Shown here in pieces: positions 24,420 to 32,156 of a stretch of DNA of 64,000 nucleotides (position 1 is the first letter of the stretch; every line of letters begins with the position of its first letter). The stretch is from NCBI RefSeq assembly GCF_000373585.1, contig NZ_KB891853.1:346812-410811 (forward strand), read 5' to 3'. The DNA is from Streptomyces sp. MspMP-M5. Lineage in GTDB: Bacteria > Actinomycetota > Actinomycetes > Streptomycetales > Streptomycetaceae. The notes beneath the pieces were generated by a model, which was given only the letters and a program-made list of their open reading frames with translations, was not told the DNA's origin and did not search any database. Both the position numbers and the translations under genes were made by a program.

Positions 24420-26684
24420 TCACGCTGCCGCAATCAGGCTGATTTGCCGCTCGGCGCCGAGGCGTTCGACTGTCGCGTCCGGCCCGAGGGTTACCGAGTT
24501 GGAGCGGGTCGGGTCGGCTCCCGGCTCGTCGATGTAGAGGCGCCACTTCTTGACGCGCTTACCCCAGTCCTGAACGGTGGCCATCTTCGGGTCGACCAAG
24601 AGCACGCCTTCTCGGGTGACGGTACGGCCGAGGGTGTTGTTGCCTGTGGCCCGAACACGGTCTCCGGCCCGAAGCCCCTCGATCACCACTTCCCCGCTCT
24701 CCGAGGCTGGCCTGAGCTCCACGACGTTCGCGCAGGATTCCTCGGGTGCGTCCACCACGGATGCGGTCGGACGCTGAGCCGCGGCGAGTTCCTCCAGGTC
24801 ACCGAGCACGCCAAGGCGATGTCGCAGGCCCTCGATCACCTGCTCCAGCTCCTCGGCCTCCGCAATCTTGCCTTCCAAGGCGCGGAGAGTCTCGCAGTGG
24901 CGGCTCTGACTGCGGGCTCTCGCGAACGAGACCGCCTGATCGTGCACGAACAGGGCGTCGGCGTAATGCGCCTCCAAGACGGCCCGGAGGCCGGCACGGG
25001 TCCGGGCCTCCCCTGCGTCGGACAGCTCAGAGCGGCGGAAGTTGTCGGTCTTCCTGAAGAAGGAGAACCGCTTCGCGTCCTCGGGTCCGTTAATGTGGAA
25101 CAGATGCGTGTCGTCCAGTTCCACACCGTTCACCGTGAACTCGGCGTGCGACTTGCTGTACCGGTTCGTGCTCATGACCACCTCGACCTGACTGGGCAGC
25201 AGCTCGAAGTCCTCGCCCCTGTTGAACTGGGGCTGTACGTGCACCAGGCCCTTCATGCGTGGCCCGGTGACCTCGTAGGAAGCGGTCCAAGCCCGCTTTT
25301 CCTCCGGGACGTCATCCCTCGCGACGCGGCGGACGGTGACCTTCCCGTACTCGGTGTCCACCTCGGTCGTGGCTGTGCTGTCCATGTGGCTCTCCTTCGG
25401 TGATGAATGGTCGGCCGGGCGGCCGTAGATCTTGCTGAGGTGGGTGCGGAGCTTGTGCTCCCACGGCTCCTTGAGGAGCGAGCCGAGGACGACGCAGCCC
25501 ATGGGCGGGGCGACGACATCGCCGATCTGCTGCGTGCAGGAGGAGCGGGAGCCGGTCCAGGGGTAGCCGGCCTGGAAGCCCACCAGGAGCGCGGCCTCGT
25601 CGAGCGAGAACTTCCTGTCCTTGTCGTGCTCCCAGTACCAACCGCGGATCTTGCTGGTGATGCCGGTCGCGGGCTTGTCCGCGCTCCAGCAGTTGCCGCC
25701 CGCCGTCTTGCGGACGCCTCGGGTATTGACGCGGATGCCAGCGGGCCAGCCGAGGGCCTCGGCCGCCGTGGTGATCGGCAAGGGTGCCTTGGGCGTGAGG
25801 GCGGCCATGTCGACGTAGGAGTGACGGGCGGCCATAAGGAAGACCCTCTTCCGCCGGGACGCGAGCCCATAGTCCACGGCGTCCAGGACGCGGTACTCGG
25901 CGCTGCACCAGTCCGCCGACCACAGCTCTTCACGTATCCCGTCAAGGATCAGCTCAGGAAGAGCCGAGCTCTGCTCCATGGCGAGCCAGCGGAGGTTGTC
26001 CCATTGGGCGGTGAGGGTGAGCGACCAGATCAGCACCTCGGCGAGCAGCCCGATCCGCTCGTCCGTCATTCCGGCGATTGGAGCGCGTACCTCGTCGAGG
26101 GTGAGCAGGGGGCCGGTGAATCCTGCGTACCCGTCCCAGTCGGGGTCGCTACAGATCAGGCAGATGTCGGCCACCTCGCAAGGTCCACATTCGCCGCTGT
26201 CGTGCCAGTGCCCGAAGGTCGCTTCGAAGGCCATCGTGAATACGTCGAGCAACAGCTCCTGGTTCGCGGGGTCCAACCCGGCACGCTTCCCGGCCGGCGT
26301 CCAGCACTGGCAGGGAGCGGAGACGATCAGCCCGCGAACCCAGCGCAGCGCTGGATGCTTCGGGTCAAGGGATCGAACGTCCGCGGTGATCCGGCTGAAT
26401 CCGGCGGTTCGGGCGGTGGCCGAGGCGTCCTTGTGGAGTTCGACGCCCACAATGTCGAGATCGTGTTGGAGCACGTCGCGTACACCAGCGTCCCAACCGC
26501 CCGGTCCAGCAAAGAGGTTGACCACACGGTCGGGATCATCCGGCTCGGGAGGGAAGAGCCAGCGCACCGGCCAGGGCGCCGCAATCTCCTCCAGCTCCTC
26601 CGGCGACAGGTTGTCCAGGTCGAGTTCTTTCGGGGTGCCAAGCGCCCCGGCCGTGTCGAGGCGGATGGGCGAGGCGAGCATCAC
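24420..26684 (-). CDS. Cytosine-C5 DNA methyltransferase fused to an unknown C-terminal domain
   Basis: 754 residues. The first ~420 are a C5 methyltransferase: motif I NLFAGPGGWDAG (56-67), motif IV APCQ with catalytic Cys125, motif VI MEQS in place of ENV, motif VIII SRRKRVFLM and motif X QIGDVVAPPMG. An insert of the form CGPCEV...CLIC may bind zinc. The last ~320 residues have no recognised family. They begin at Met434, preceded by AAGGAGAG at ideal distance, so they look like a separate gene whose upstream stop was lost, or a dual-start gene. The first start (GTG 26684 or ATG 26681) overlaps the previous stop. The enzyme probably protects phage DNA from restriction. Confidence 0.82.
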   Translation of the reverse strand: MMLASPIRLDTAGALGTPKELDLDNLSPEELEEIAAPWPVRWLFPPEPDDPDRVVNLFAGPGGWDAGVRDVLQHDLDIVGVELHKDASATARTAGFSRITADVRSLDPKHPALRWVRGLIVSAPCQCWTPAGKRAGLDPANQELLLDVFTMAFEATFGHWHDSGECGPCEVADICLICSDPDWDGYAGFTGPLLTLDEVRAPIAGMTDERIGLLAEVLIWSLTLTAQWDNLRWLAMEQSSALPELILDGIREELWSADWCSAEYRVLDAVDYGLASRRKRVFLMAARHSYVDMAALTPKAPLPITTAAEALGWPAGIRVNTRGVRKTAGGNCWSADKPATGITSKIRGWYWEHDKDRKFSLDEAALLVGFQAGYPWTGSRSSCTQQIGDVVAPPMGCVVLGSLLKEPWEHKLRTHLSKIYGRPADHSSPKESHMDSTATTEVDTEYGKVTVRRVARDDVPEEKRAWTASYEVTGPRMKGLVHVQPQFNRGEDFELLPSQVEVVMSTNRYSKSHAEFTVNGVELDDTHLFHINGPEDAKRFSFFRKTDNFRRSELSDAGEARTRAGLRAVLEAHYADALFVHDQAVSFARARSQSRHCETLRALEGKIAEAEELEQVIEGLRHRLGVLGDLEELAAAQRPTASVVDAPEESCANVVELRPASESGEVVIEGLRAGDRVRATGNNTLGRTVTREGVLLVDPKMATVQDWGKRVKKWRLYIDEPGADPTRSNSVTLGPDATVERLGAERQISLIAAA

Positions 26685-26854
26685 TCGCCCTCGCCGTCGG
26701 ACAGGCAGTCATAGCCAGGGCAGTCACAGAACATGAACTCGCCCCAGAGGCCCCCATAACCGCACAGGTCGCAAACGGCCCACTCACGAACGGTGAGGCA
26801 GACCGACAGGGATATTCGGCATCGAGGGCAGCCCAAATGGCTACGGCCGTTCAT
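26681..26854 (-). CDS. Small double zinc-ribbon protein
   Basis: 57 residues with eight cysteines: CPRC, CLTVREWAVCDLC and FCDCPGYDC. This is the pattern of a small zinc ribbon or rubredoxin-like fold, usually in nucleic-acid or protein binding. The ATG forms an ATGA overlap with the preceding gene, and its stop overlaps the methyltransferase start, so three genes are coupled. Confidence 0.65.
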   Translation of the reverse strand: MNGRSHLGCPRCRISLSVCLTVREWAVCDLCGYGGLWGEFMFCDCPGYDCLSDGEGE

Positions 26855-27219
26855 GCGGCAGCTCCCATCAGGCCGTACCGGGCCCGGTCCCCAGCCGGCA
26901 TGGCGACAGGCGCGACCCAGTTGAGTGGTTCGTGCTGGTTCCTGATCGCCTGGACGGCGAGATGATCGGTGGCTTCCGCCCGGCCCGCGAGCTGGGCGTG
27001 CCGGAGCACCTCGTCAAGAAGGCGGTTCGGGTCGACGTCTTCGGGGTTGTGGGCCCACTTCATCTCGTGCGAGAAGTGAATGGTCGGTTGCGCCTGCCGA
27101 ATGTGGACGGCGGCTCGACCATCACCCCAGGTGACGACCACGTGGAAGGTGTCGTTGGCGAAGAACTGAGCGTCCGAAGCGTTGAAGGCTACGGCGCCGT
27201 GGGTAGAGCGAGAGCGCAT
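26851..27219 (-). CDS. Prophage protein of unknown function behind leader copy A
   Basis: 122 residues (RSRSTHGAVAFNASDAQFFA, then FHVVVTWGDGRAAVHIRQAQ, then DVDPNRLLDEVLRHAQLAGR). A beta-strand N-terminus is followed by helices. No family is recognised. The ATG has AAGGA upstream and lies 25 bases after the structured leader element at 27245-27307. First gene of a coupled trio with the zinc-ribbon protein and the methyltransferase. Confidence 0.6.
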   Translation of the reverse strand: MRSRSTHGAVAFNASDAQFFANDTFHVVVTWGDGRAAVHIRQAQPTIHFSHEMKWAHNPEDVDPNRLLDEVLRHAQLAGRAEATDHLAVQAIRNQHEPLNWVAPVAMPAGDRARYGLMGAAA

Positions 27220-27244
27220 CGTGCGTATCCTTGAAGGCGATGTC

Positions 27245-27307
27245 GGCTGGCATCATCAGGCGAAGCGCACCACCGCTTCGCGACCCGCCTCACCAGCGGG
27301 TTTCGCC
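27245..27307 (-). ncRNA. Structured leader element, copy A
   Basis: Read leftwards it starts GGCGAAAC, then hairpin 1 CCCGC/GCGGG, hairpin 2 GCGAAGCG-GTGGTG-CGCTTCGC, then TGATGATGCCAGCC. Copies B and C share the flanks and the GTGGTG loop but have different, still complementary stems. The 5' GGC can pair with the 3' GCC to close a three-way junction. It ends 25 bases before the start codon of the next gene. Confidence 0.7.
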
Positions 27308-27366
27308 GGGCGCCCGTCCCTCGCCACTTCCGATGGCAGGGGGCGGGCGCCTTGGTTTGCGTGAGA

Positions 27367-27603
27367 TCAGGCGTCGGTGCCGTACACGTCGGTCACGTCG
27401 TGTGTGATGTCGTGGGCGTCGTCGGTGTCGAGGTCGTCAATCCACTGGTCCACGTTCTCGTCGAGCCAGTCCTGAAGGGCCTCGTCGTCATCGGCGATGT
27501 CGGCGGGGACCGTGACGGTGGACTCCACGTCGGTGACCGTGGTCTCGGTGACCTCGAAACGGATGGTCAGGGTGACGGTGTCGGGCTCGGTTACGGTCGT
27601 CAC
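27367..27603 (-). CDS. Small acidic prophage protein
   Basis: 78 residues, very acidic (about one third Asp/Glu) and Thr/Val-rich at the N-terminus (TTVTEPDTVTLTIRFEVTET), ending DDAHDITHDVTDVYGTDA. The first half looks like a beta-sheet fold. The GTG start overlaps the zinc-ribbon gene's stop (GTGA). Strongly acidic small phage proteins sometimes mimic DNA, but nothing specific supports that here. Confidence 0.65.
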   Translation of the reverse strand: MTTVTEPDTVTLTIRFEVTETTVTDVESTVTVPADIADDDEALQDWLDENVDQWIDDLDTDDAHDITHDVTDVYGTDA

Positions 27604-27713
27604 TTCTTCTCCAGTCGGATGCGTGCACGGCAGGGAGTGCAGGTCAGGTCTTCGTCGAGGAGCTCGGGCACGAGCCCGCACTCGCAGCACGGTTCGGTGT
27701 TGCGGTCGGTCAT
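27600..27713 (-). CDS. 37-residue zinc-ribbon protein
   Basis: ATG at 27713; the product carries CCECGLVPELL and LTCTPCRARIR, giving a four-cysteine zinc ribbon. It is coupled to the next gene by GTGA. Function is unknown; it resembles the many mini zinc fingers of actinophage early regions. Confidence 0.55.
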   Translation of the reverse strand: MTDRNTEPCCECGLVPELLDEDLTCTPCRARIRLEKK

Positions 27714-27716
27714 GAA

Positions 27717-28136
27717 CTAGTCCTTCAGCGCGCGGTCGAGGACCGGCCAGTACCAGGGGCATTCGTCCTCGGACCAGAGGTGATCTGCTGCGACGCGGCG
27801 CCGGGCCTGGGTGGCGCAGTCAGCGCACATGAACTGATCTCCGAGGACGTGAGTCGTCCAAGGCCCGCGCCCGCGCACCTTCGCCGGGCAGGTCTCACAG
27901 GGGCCGCCACCGCGGATGTGCTGGTACGAAAGGACGGTGTTCCCGGTGTGCGGGGACGTCGTCCAGACGGCCGCGTGCCCGCTTTCCTCGGCTCGGTCGT
28001 GAGCGAGCCGAAAGGCGTCGCGGTACCCGTAGTCGAGGAAGGTCCCCTCGACCTTCTCCATGCGGTCGTGGCAGTAGAGACCGTGGCTCGGGGCATTCGC
28101 GTCGGGGCACACGTACACGTCGTATCGCCAGGTCAC
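27717..28136 (-). CDS. Prophage early protein with zinc-finger-like C-terminus
   Basis: 139 residues. The N-terminus (TWRYDVYVCPDANAPSHGLY, then LDYGYRDAFRLAHDRAEESG) is followed by GPCETCPAKVRGRGP and FMCADCATQARRR, two CxxC pairs forming a zinc ribbon. The GTG start overlaps the preceding stop (GTGA, 28133-28136). No family is recognised. Confidence 0.6.
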   Translation of the reverse strand: MTWRYDVYVCPDANAPSHGLYCHDRMEKVEGTFLDYGYRDAFRLAHDRAEESGHAAVWTTSPHTGNTVLSYQHIRGGGPCETCPAKVRGRGPWTTHVLGDQFMCADCATQARRRVAADHLWSEDECPWYWPVLDRALKD

Positions 28137-28375
28137 TTGGCGTCCTCCTCGGCGAATTCCTGGAGGGCGTCGAGGATCTCGGCCATGGCCGGGCTCGGCT
28201 GCTCCTCTTCGGGAAGCAGTTCGGCGGGCAGGCTGATCAGGAGCCTGTGCGTTTCCTGGGCAAGGGCCACCAGGGTGTACCACTCGGCGGTGCCGGGGTC
28301 GAAGTCCTCGCGCCACACGGCGACTTCGCGGCACATCTTCAGAACGGTTCGGATTGAGTCCTTGGTGCTGTCCAT
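28133..28375 (-). CDS. Small helical prophage protein
   Basis: 80 residues, mostly helical and acidic toward the end (DSTKDSIRTVLKMCREVAVW, then LLISLPAELLPEEEQPSPAM). The ATG follows a GC-rich hairpin (GGGCCGCC / GGCGGCCC, 28408-28440) and GAAAGACC. Coupled to the next gene by GTGA. Confidence 0.6.
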   Translation of the reverse strand: MDSTKDSIRTVLKMCREVAVWREDFDPGTAEWYTLVALAQETHRLLISLPAELLPEEEQPSPAMAEILDALQEFAEEDAK

Positions 28376-28502
28376 GTCGGTCTTTCAGGCTCGGGGAGGT
28401 GTCGTCAGCGGGCCGCCCCGCCAGCAGACAGGGCGGCCCAGGAGGTACCGAGGCACACCACTGCCCCGGCTGCGGCCGGCATGGGCCGCGGTGGTCTTCT
28501 GG

Positions 28503-28967
28503 TCAGGCCGCGAGGTCGTGGGCGTACTCGCGGATGTCGACGGCGGTGGGCTGGGGGTCGTCCTCGTCGAGTTCGTCGCCCTGGTTGTGGGCGTCGCCGT
28601 ACTCGTCGCCTTCGGCGTGGCACTCCAGCCAGGTCACCCCGGCCTCTTCTCGACCGGCTGCGAGGAGCACGCCCGCGATCGCGTCGACCTCGGCGCAGGT
28701 AAAGGCCGTACCGACCATGGAGGCCAACATCCCATCGTCGAAAACATCGACGAAGGTGTGGACGGCGTCCTCGATCGCGGAGCGGCGGTGCAGGACGGCG
28801 AAGCCCTTCTCGGCAACGTCCGCGGCTCGTCGGCGGAGTTCGTCGAGCTCTGCGTTCAGGCGGCCGTTCTCGTCAAGAACGGCGAAATAGGCGTTCCGAA
28901 CGGCAAGTTGCAGCTCAGCCCGAGCCCGACGGCGGGCCAGTGCAGCAGTGATGAAGGGCAGCTTCAT
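28503..28967 (-). CDS. Prophage protein of unknown function behind leader copy B
   Basis: 154 residues: a basic start (KLPFITAALARRRARAELQL), a helical middle with coiled-coil character (DENGRLNAELDELRRRAADV) and a very acidic tail (GDEYGDAHNQGDELDEDDPQ). The ATG has AAGGA upstream and lies 24 bases after leader copy B. No family is recognised. Confidence 0.6.
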   Translation of the reverse strand: MKLPFITAALARRRARAELQLAVRNAYFAVLDENGRLNAELDELRRRAADVAEKGFAVLHRRSAIEDAVHTFVDVFDDGMLASMVGTAFTCAEVDAIAGVLLAAGREEAGVTWLECHAEGDEYGDAHNQGDELDEDDPQPTAVDIREYAHDLAA

Positions 28968-28991
28968 TGTGTAGTCCTTGGGATGAATGCG

Positions 28992-29052
28992 GGCTGGCAT
29001 CGTCAGCAGCCGGACACCACTCCGACCGGACACCCCGGAGGGGTGTTTCGCC
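28992..29052 (-). ncRNA. Structured leader element, copy B
   Basis: GGCGAAAC, hairpin 1 ACACCCC-TCC-GGGGTGT, hairpin 2 GTCGGA-GTGGTG-TCCGGC, then TGCTGACGATGCCAGCC. It has the same order and loop as copies A and C with different stem sequences, and lies 24 bases before a start codon. Confidence 0.7.
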
Positions 29053-29067
29053 TACGCATAGGTGCCG

Positions 29068-29853
29068 TCAGTCGAGGTAGAACTCACCGTCGTCGCCTTC
29101 GTAGGCGTGCAGCTCAGGCAGGGAGTCGGCCTTGGCCTTCTCGCGGAGGGCCTCGCCGTGCTCGGCGGACACGTACCGGAAGAAGCCGGAGTCCAGGTGC
29201 GCGGCCATGACGAGGTACTCGTGACCAAGGTTGTGCGCCTCGTGCTGGTAGTGGCCGAGGATCTCCCAGTTCTGCGCCACGAAAGCTCGGCACGTCTGGT
29301 CGATCTCGTCGTACTTCTGGGACGGGATGTCACCCTCGTCGAAGTAGTCCTCGGCGTTGCCCACGTCGGCCCCATCCGCGTCCCACACGAGCGTGGCCCA
29401 CAGCAGAGACTCGATTACCGAGTCACGGAACGTCTCGATGAATGATTCGACTCCGACCCGCTTCCAGCAGCTAGCGCAGGTGTCGTCCGGGAAGGTCTCG
29501 TCCACGGGGTTGCCGTACACGATCGCCCCGCAGTCGTGGCACTTCACGCTGAACGGTTCGACGAACTCCCACCATTCGCGGGAGTCCTTGTCACATCGCC
29601 GGATCGTCAGTGACTTGCTGTACTTCGCGTACAGGGCATCCACGGCCGGGAACTCAGAGGCTCCGGCGAGATGATGCACAGCGGCGAAGTAGTGGCCGTG
29701 CTCGATCAGGCTCGGGATCTCGCACGTGTTGTCGGTGCAGTTCCCGTGTTCATGCCGGGCGACCTCACCGCACAGCTCAAAGAAGCTCGGGGCTTCGAGC
29801 GTGTCTCCGCCGAACACCTCATCCAGGGTGATTCGGAAGGTACGGCGCTTCAT
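29068..29853 (-). CDS. Prophage protein of unknown function behind leader copy C
   Basis: 261 residues from the ATG at 29853 (GAGGA upstream). A possible zinc ribbon lies in the middle (VKCHDCGAIVYGNP, then DDTCASCWKRVG), flanked by acidic helical regions (HGHYFAAVHHLAGA; GHYQHEAHNLGHEYLVMAAH). The N-terminus reads KRRTFRITLDEVFGGD. No catalytic motif is recognised. It is the third gene preceded by the structured leader. Confidence 0.6.
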   Translation of the reverse strand: MKRRTFRITLDEVFGGDTLEAPSFFELCGEVARHEHGNCTDNTCEIPSLIEHGHYFAAVHHLAGASEFPAVDALYAKYSKSLTIRRCDKDSREWWEFVEPFSVKCHDCGAIVYGNPVDETFPDDTCASCWKRVGVESFIETFRDSVIESLLWATLVWDADGADVGNAEDYFDEGDIPSQKYDEIDQTCRAFVAQNWEILGHYQHEAHNLGHEYLVMAAHLDSGFFRYVSAEHGEALREKAKADSLPELHAYEGDDGEFYLD

Positions 29854-29880
29854 GTGTCCTCGCAGTTCGGATCGGAAGCT

Positions 29881-29961
29881 GGCTGGCTTCATCAGCAGCC
29901 GGGCACCACCCCGGCCGGACACCTCGCCCACCGCTGGCGTGCGGGGACGAGGCGTTTCGCC
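29881..29961 (-). ncRNA. Structured leader element, copy C
   Basis: GGCGAAAC, a larger hairpin 1 (ACGCCTCG ... CGAGGTGT with one G-U pair), hairpin 2 GCCGGG-GTGGTG-CCCGGC, then TGCTGATGAAGCCAGCC. It lies 27 bases before a start codon. Confidence 0.7.
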
Positions 29962-30082
29962 TAGCTGGCCAGTTGCCAGACGCCCGCAAAGGCCCTGGAC
30001 TTCTGGCCCGAGCACATCGGGCACCAGCGGCTGAACTCGGCGGGCAGCCGCTCACACTTCCGATGAGAGCGACTGCCACTTT

Positions 30083-30099
30083 GCTAAGTTCTCGCAATC
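30083..30099 (-). promoter_or_regulatory. Operator/stoperator-like site
   Basis: GATTGCGAGAACTTAGC on the minus strand, about 120 bases upstream of leader copy C and just downstream of the coiled-coil gene. It matches the dispersed consensus at 15 of 17 positions. Confidence 0.6.
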
Positions 30100-30104
30100 G
30101 AGCA

Positions 30105-30464
30105 TTAAGAAACGCGCAGCGCCTCGTACTTGCGCCGCCACTCCTCGGCCTGAGCCTTGTAGTGGTTTCGGTACGCGGTCATCTGCGCCAGTTCGCACTT
30201 CAGATCGTCGATGACGACCTGACGAGCGGTCGCCACGAGGGCGGCAAGCTCACGCTGGTCAGCCATGGCGAACACCATGCGGATCAGCTCGATCTCGCCC
30301 TTCTCGGCCTCAGCGACCTGACGCTTCAGCGCATCCAGCTCACGAGCCACCTCGAAGAGCCGGTTCGAGAGGTTGGCGTTCTGCTCCCAGAGGTCCGGGT
30401 TCGTCAGAACGTCGGCCTTCTTCGCGAGGCTGACACCCTGAGCCTTGAACGTGGTGGCGGACAT
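30105..30464 (-). CDS. Coiled-coil prophage protein
   Basis: 119 residues from the ATG at 30464 (GGGGA upstream). Nearly the whole chain is helical with heptads (ANLSNRLFEVARELDALKRQ, then VIDDLKCELAQMTAYRNHYK, then QAEEWRRKYEAL). It is probably a structural or DNA-associated helical protein; function is unknown. It is the first coding gene after a 1.2-kb leader with two strong promoters. Confidence 0.65.
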   Translation of the reverse strand: MSATTFKAQGVSLAKKADVLTNPDLWEQNANLSNRLFEVARELDALKRQVAEAEKGEIELIRMVFAMADQRELAALVATARQVVIDDLKCELAQMTAYRNHYKAQAEEWRRKYEALRVS

Positions 30465-31039
30465 GTATCCCCATTTCAGATAGGGGTCGACCCTCGGCCG
30501 ACCCCGACGCACACCCCACCTCTTGATGGAGTGCTGCCACTCAAGCGCCACACCTTCTCGCTTGAGTCGCAGCACCCCACCGGACCGGAGCCCGGCGGGT
30601 GCATTCACGTTCGGCAATGTGTCGGGCGCAGTCGCGCCGTCGCTTCTCTTCGATCAGCACAGCCAGACATCCCGCCCCAATGGGCATTCCAGGACGCCGA
30701 CCGCCCGCCCCACATGGGCATTTCAGACGGCACGATGGCTGCGAATATTCGCGTTCACTGTGGAGTTCTCAAGGATCGGGCGGTGCCTTTCTGTACCAAC
30801 CCCTCTCGGGGTGGCCTCGGTCCGGCCGCCCCTGGCCAGTCACCCAGCCAGGCCCGAGTTCGACGCACTCGGAGCGCTCGGGCACTACGGTCTTCGCTTC
30901 TCGCGCTGACCTTGCCGTACTCCTGCAACAGCTCGCTTTGCAGAGCGGCCCCCCGCTCCCTCGGGGGTGGGGCACCCGATGCCCGGATGCTGACGTGATG
31001 GTCATTTCCGTCCGGCCTGTCGGCCTTGCGGTGGTTCCG

Positions 31040-31080
31040 ACCCTAGTGGATCTACCCCGGCCTGCCAAGTTCTCGCATTC
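31040..31080 (-). promoter_or_regulatory. Early promoter P1 with overlapping operator site
   Basis: -35 TTGGCA (31068 to 31063), 17-base spacer, -10 TAGGGT (31045 to 31040), a good match to the actinobacterial vegetative sigma factor. The site GAATGCGAGAACTTGGC (31080 to 31064) covers the -35, so a bound protein would block transcription toward 30464. Confidence 0.7.
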
Positions 31081-31164
31081 GCTGCAACTTGACCGCCATG
31101 CCTGGCAGTTGGCGGCGCCGTATCGTGCGGCCCGTTCTCGGTTGCCCGGTTCGGCGTGGTCCCC

Positions 31165-31206
31165 ACCGTAGTCGGCGGCTTCCGTGTGAGTCAAGTTCTC
31201 GCTTTC
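31165..31206 (-). promoter_or_regulatory. Early promoter P2 with overlapping operator site
   Basis: -35 TTGACT (31194 to 31189), 18-base spacer, -10 TACGGT (31170 to 31165). The site GAAAGCGAGAACTTGAC (31206 to 31190) overlaps the -35 in the same register as at P1. Confidence 0.65.
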
Positions 31207-31651
31207 ACTGGAACTCGAAGCGGTCCGGCCTGGGTTCTGCGCTGTGCGCCTTGCCCGTTGGCCCGTCCGCTTGCCGCCTTGCCTGCCCGCCTTGCGGCCG
31301 GTCGGTGTTGGCGACGGGTCAGAGCTTGACACACGACGGCGAACGAGCGCAAGTCTCGCAATCACGGGTCGGTTGTCTGCCTTGGGGGGTGCGGGGGGTG
31401 TGCGTCGGTGTGTGGCGCGCGAGGGTAGCGGAGTCCTCGGCCGGACCGTGCGGGGTGGGGGTATGACCCCCGGTACGGAAATCGCCGCACCGCCACGTCT
31501 TAGCCGCTCGAAAACTGCCACGGTTCCAGGGTCGGTCAAGGGCGCGGGCCCGCCTGCCACCTGGGCAAACGGACCCGCACACATGTCAAGGAACGCGCCA
31601 ATCGTCAGACTGTCAGTGCGCCAGCAAGGGCCGCCGCACCCTGGGACGACG

Positions 31652-32080
31652 TCACCTCCTGAGCGCCTTCAGCGCCGTCGGACGAGACATCACTCGGCCG
31701 ACCTTGTCCGCGACGTTGTTCTTCGACAGACCGTCCCGATTGGTGTTGCGCATCGCTTCCGCCAGTTCCTCACCGGCTCGTTCGGCGATGCGGTCGGCGA
31801 CTAGCTTCGCCTCGATGGCCACTTCGAGGGCGTGCACCGAGGGCTTGGCCGGCGTCGGGTCGTCAACTGCGACGTAGACGCCGTTACTGCCATTCACCTC
31901 CACTGCCACATCGTGGACTTCGGGGTGCTCCGCCCGCCAACGCTGTAGGACGTCGCGGCCAAGGTCGTGGGCCGTTCCAGTCCAGTCGGCGGCGATGCCG
32001 TTCGCAATTTCCCTTCCGCCCAAGAGCTGCGGGTCGGGGACAAGGATCGCGTACTCGAAGATCACGGGTTCATCCGTCAT
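31652..32080 (-). CDS. Prophage protein, possible DNA-binding regulator
   Basis: 142 residues. The C-terminus (RDGLSKNNVADKVGRVMSRP, then TALKALRR) resembles a helix-turn-helix. The N-terminal half (EYAILVPDPQLLGG, then VHDVAVEVNGSNGVYVAVDD) looks like an alpha/beta sensor or dimer domain. The ATG at 32080 is preferred over an upstream TTG. A perfect 15-base-pair inverted repeat directly upstream would suit autoregulation. No named family. Confidence 0.55.
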   Translation of the reverse strand: MTDEPVIFEYAILVPDPQLLGGREIANGIAADWTGTAHDLGRDVLQRWRAEHPEVHDVAVEVNGSNGVYVAVDDPTPAKPSVHALEVAIEAKLVADRIAERAGEELAEAMRNTNRDGLSKNNVADKVGRVMSRPTALKALRR

Positions 32081-32096
32081 GCAGACCACTGTGACA

Positions 32097-32142
32097 GTCA
32101 ACGCCTTGACCAGTCAAGGATTTTACCGGTCAAGGCGTTGAC
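32097..32142 (-). promoter_or_regulatory. Inverted-repeat operator upstream of the 31652-32080 gene
   Basis: GTCAACGCCTTGACC (32097-32111) and GGTCAAGGCGTTGAC (32128-32142) are perfect 15-base inverted repeats 16 bases apart. A third palindrome CCTTGACCAGTCAAGG (32104-32119) overlaps the first arm. The centre ATTTTA is AT-rich. The array starts 17 bases before the ATG and has -35-like TTGAC boxes. Confidence 0.65.
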
Positions 32143-32156
32143 TATCAGCCAGTCGA

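Larger units (their letters stand above)
30465..31651 (-). other. 1.2-kb untranslated early leader
   Basis: No credible gene on either strand. Reading leftwards it holds operator-like sites at 31347-31363 (GATTGCGAGACTTGCGC), 31190-31206 and 31064-31080, the latter two overlapping promoter -35 boxes. It also holds a 20-base direct repeat (CCCGCCCCA(C)ATGGGCAT at 30671 and 30704) and a hairpin GGGGTCG/CGACCCC next to the coiled-coil gene. It looks like a repressible early control region. Confidence 0.6.

Noticed and set aside
23889..25403. Rightward 504-codon frame across dNMP kinase and methyltransferase
   Set aside because: Antisense shadow; conserved motifs are all on the minus strand.
30769..31584. 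Minus-strand 271-codon frame in the early leader
   Set aside because: Ser/Arg-rich nonsense that crosses two promoters and repeats peptide pieces only because it translates the operator motif.
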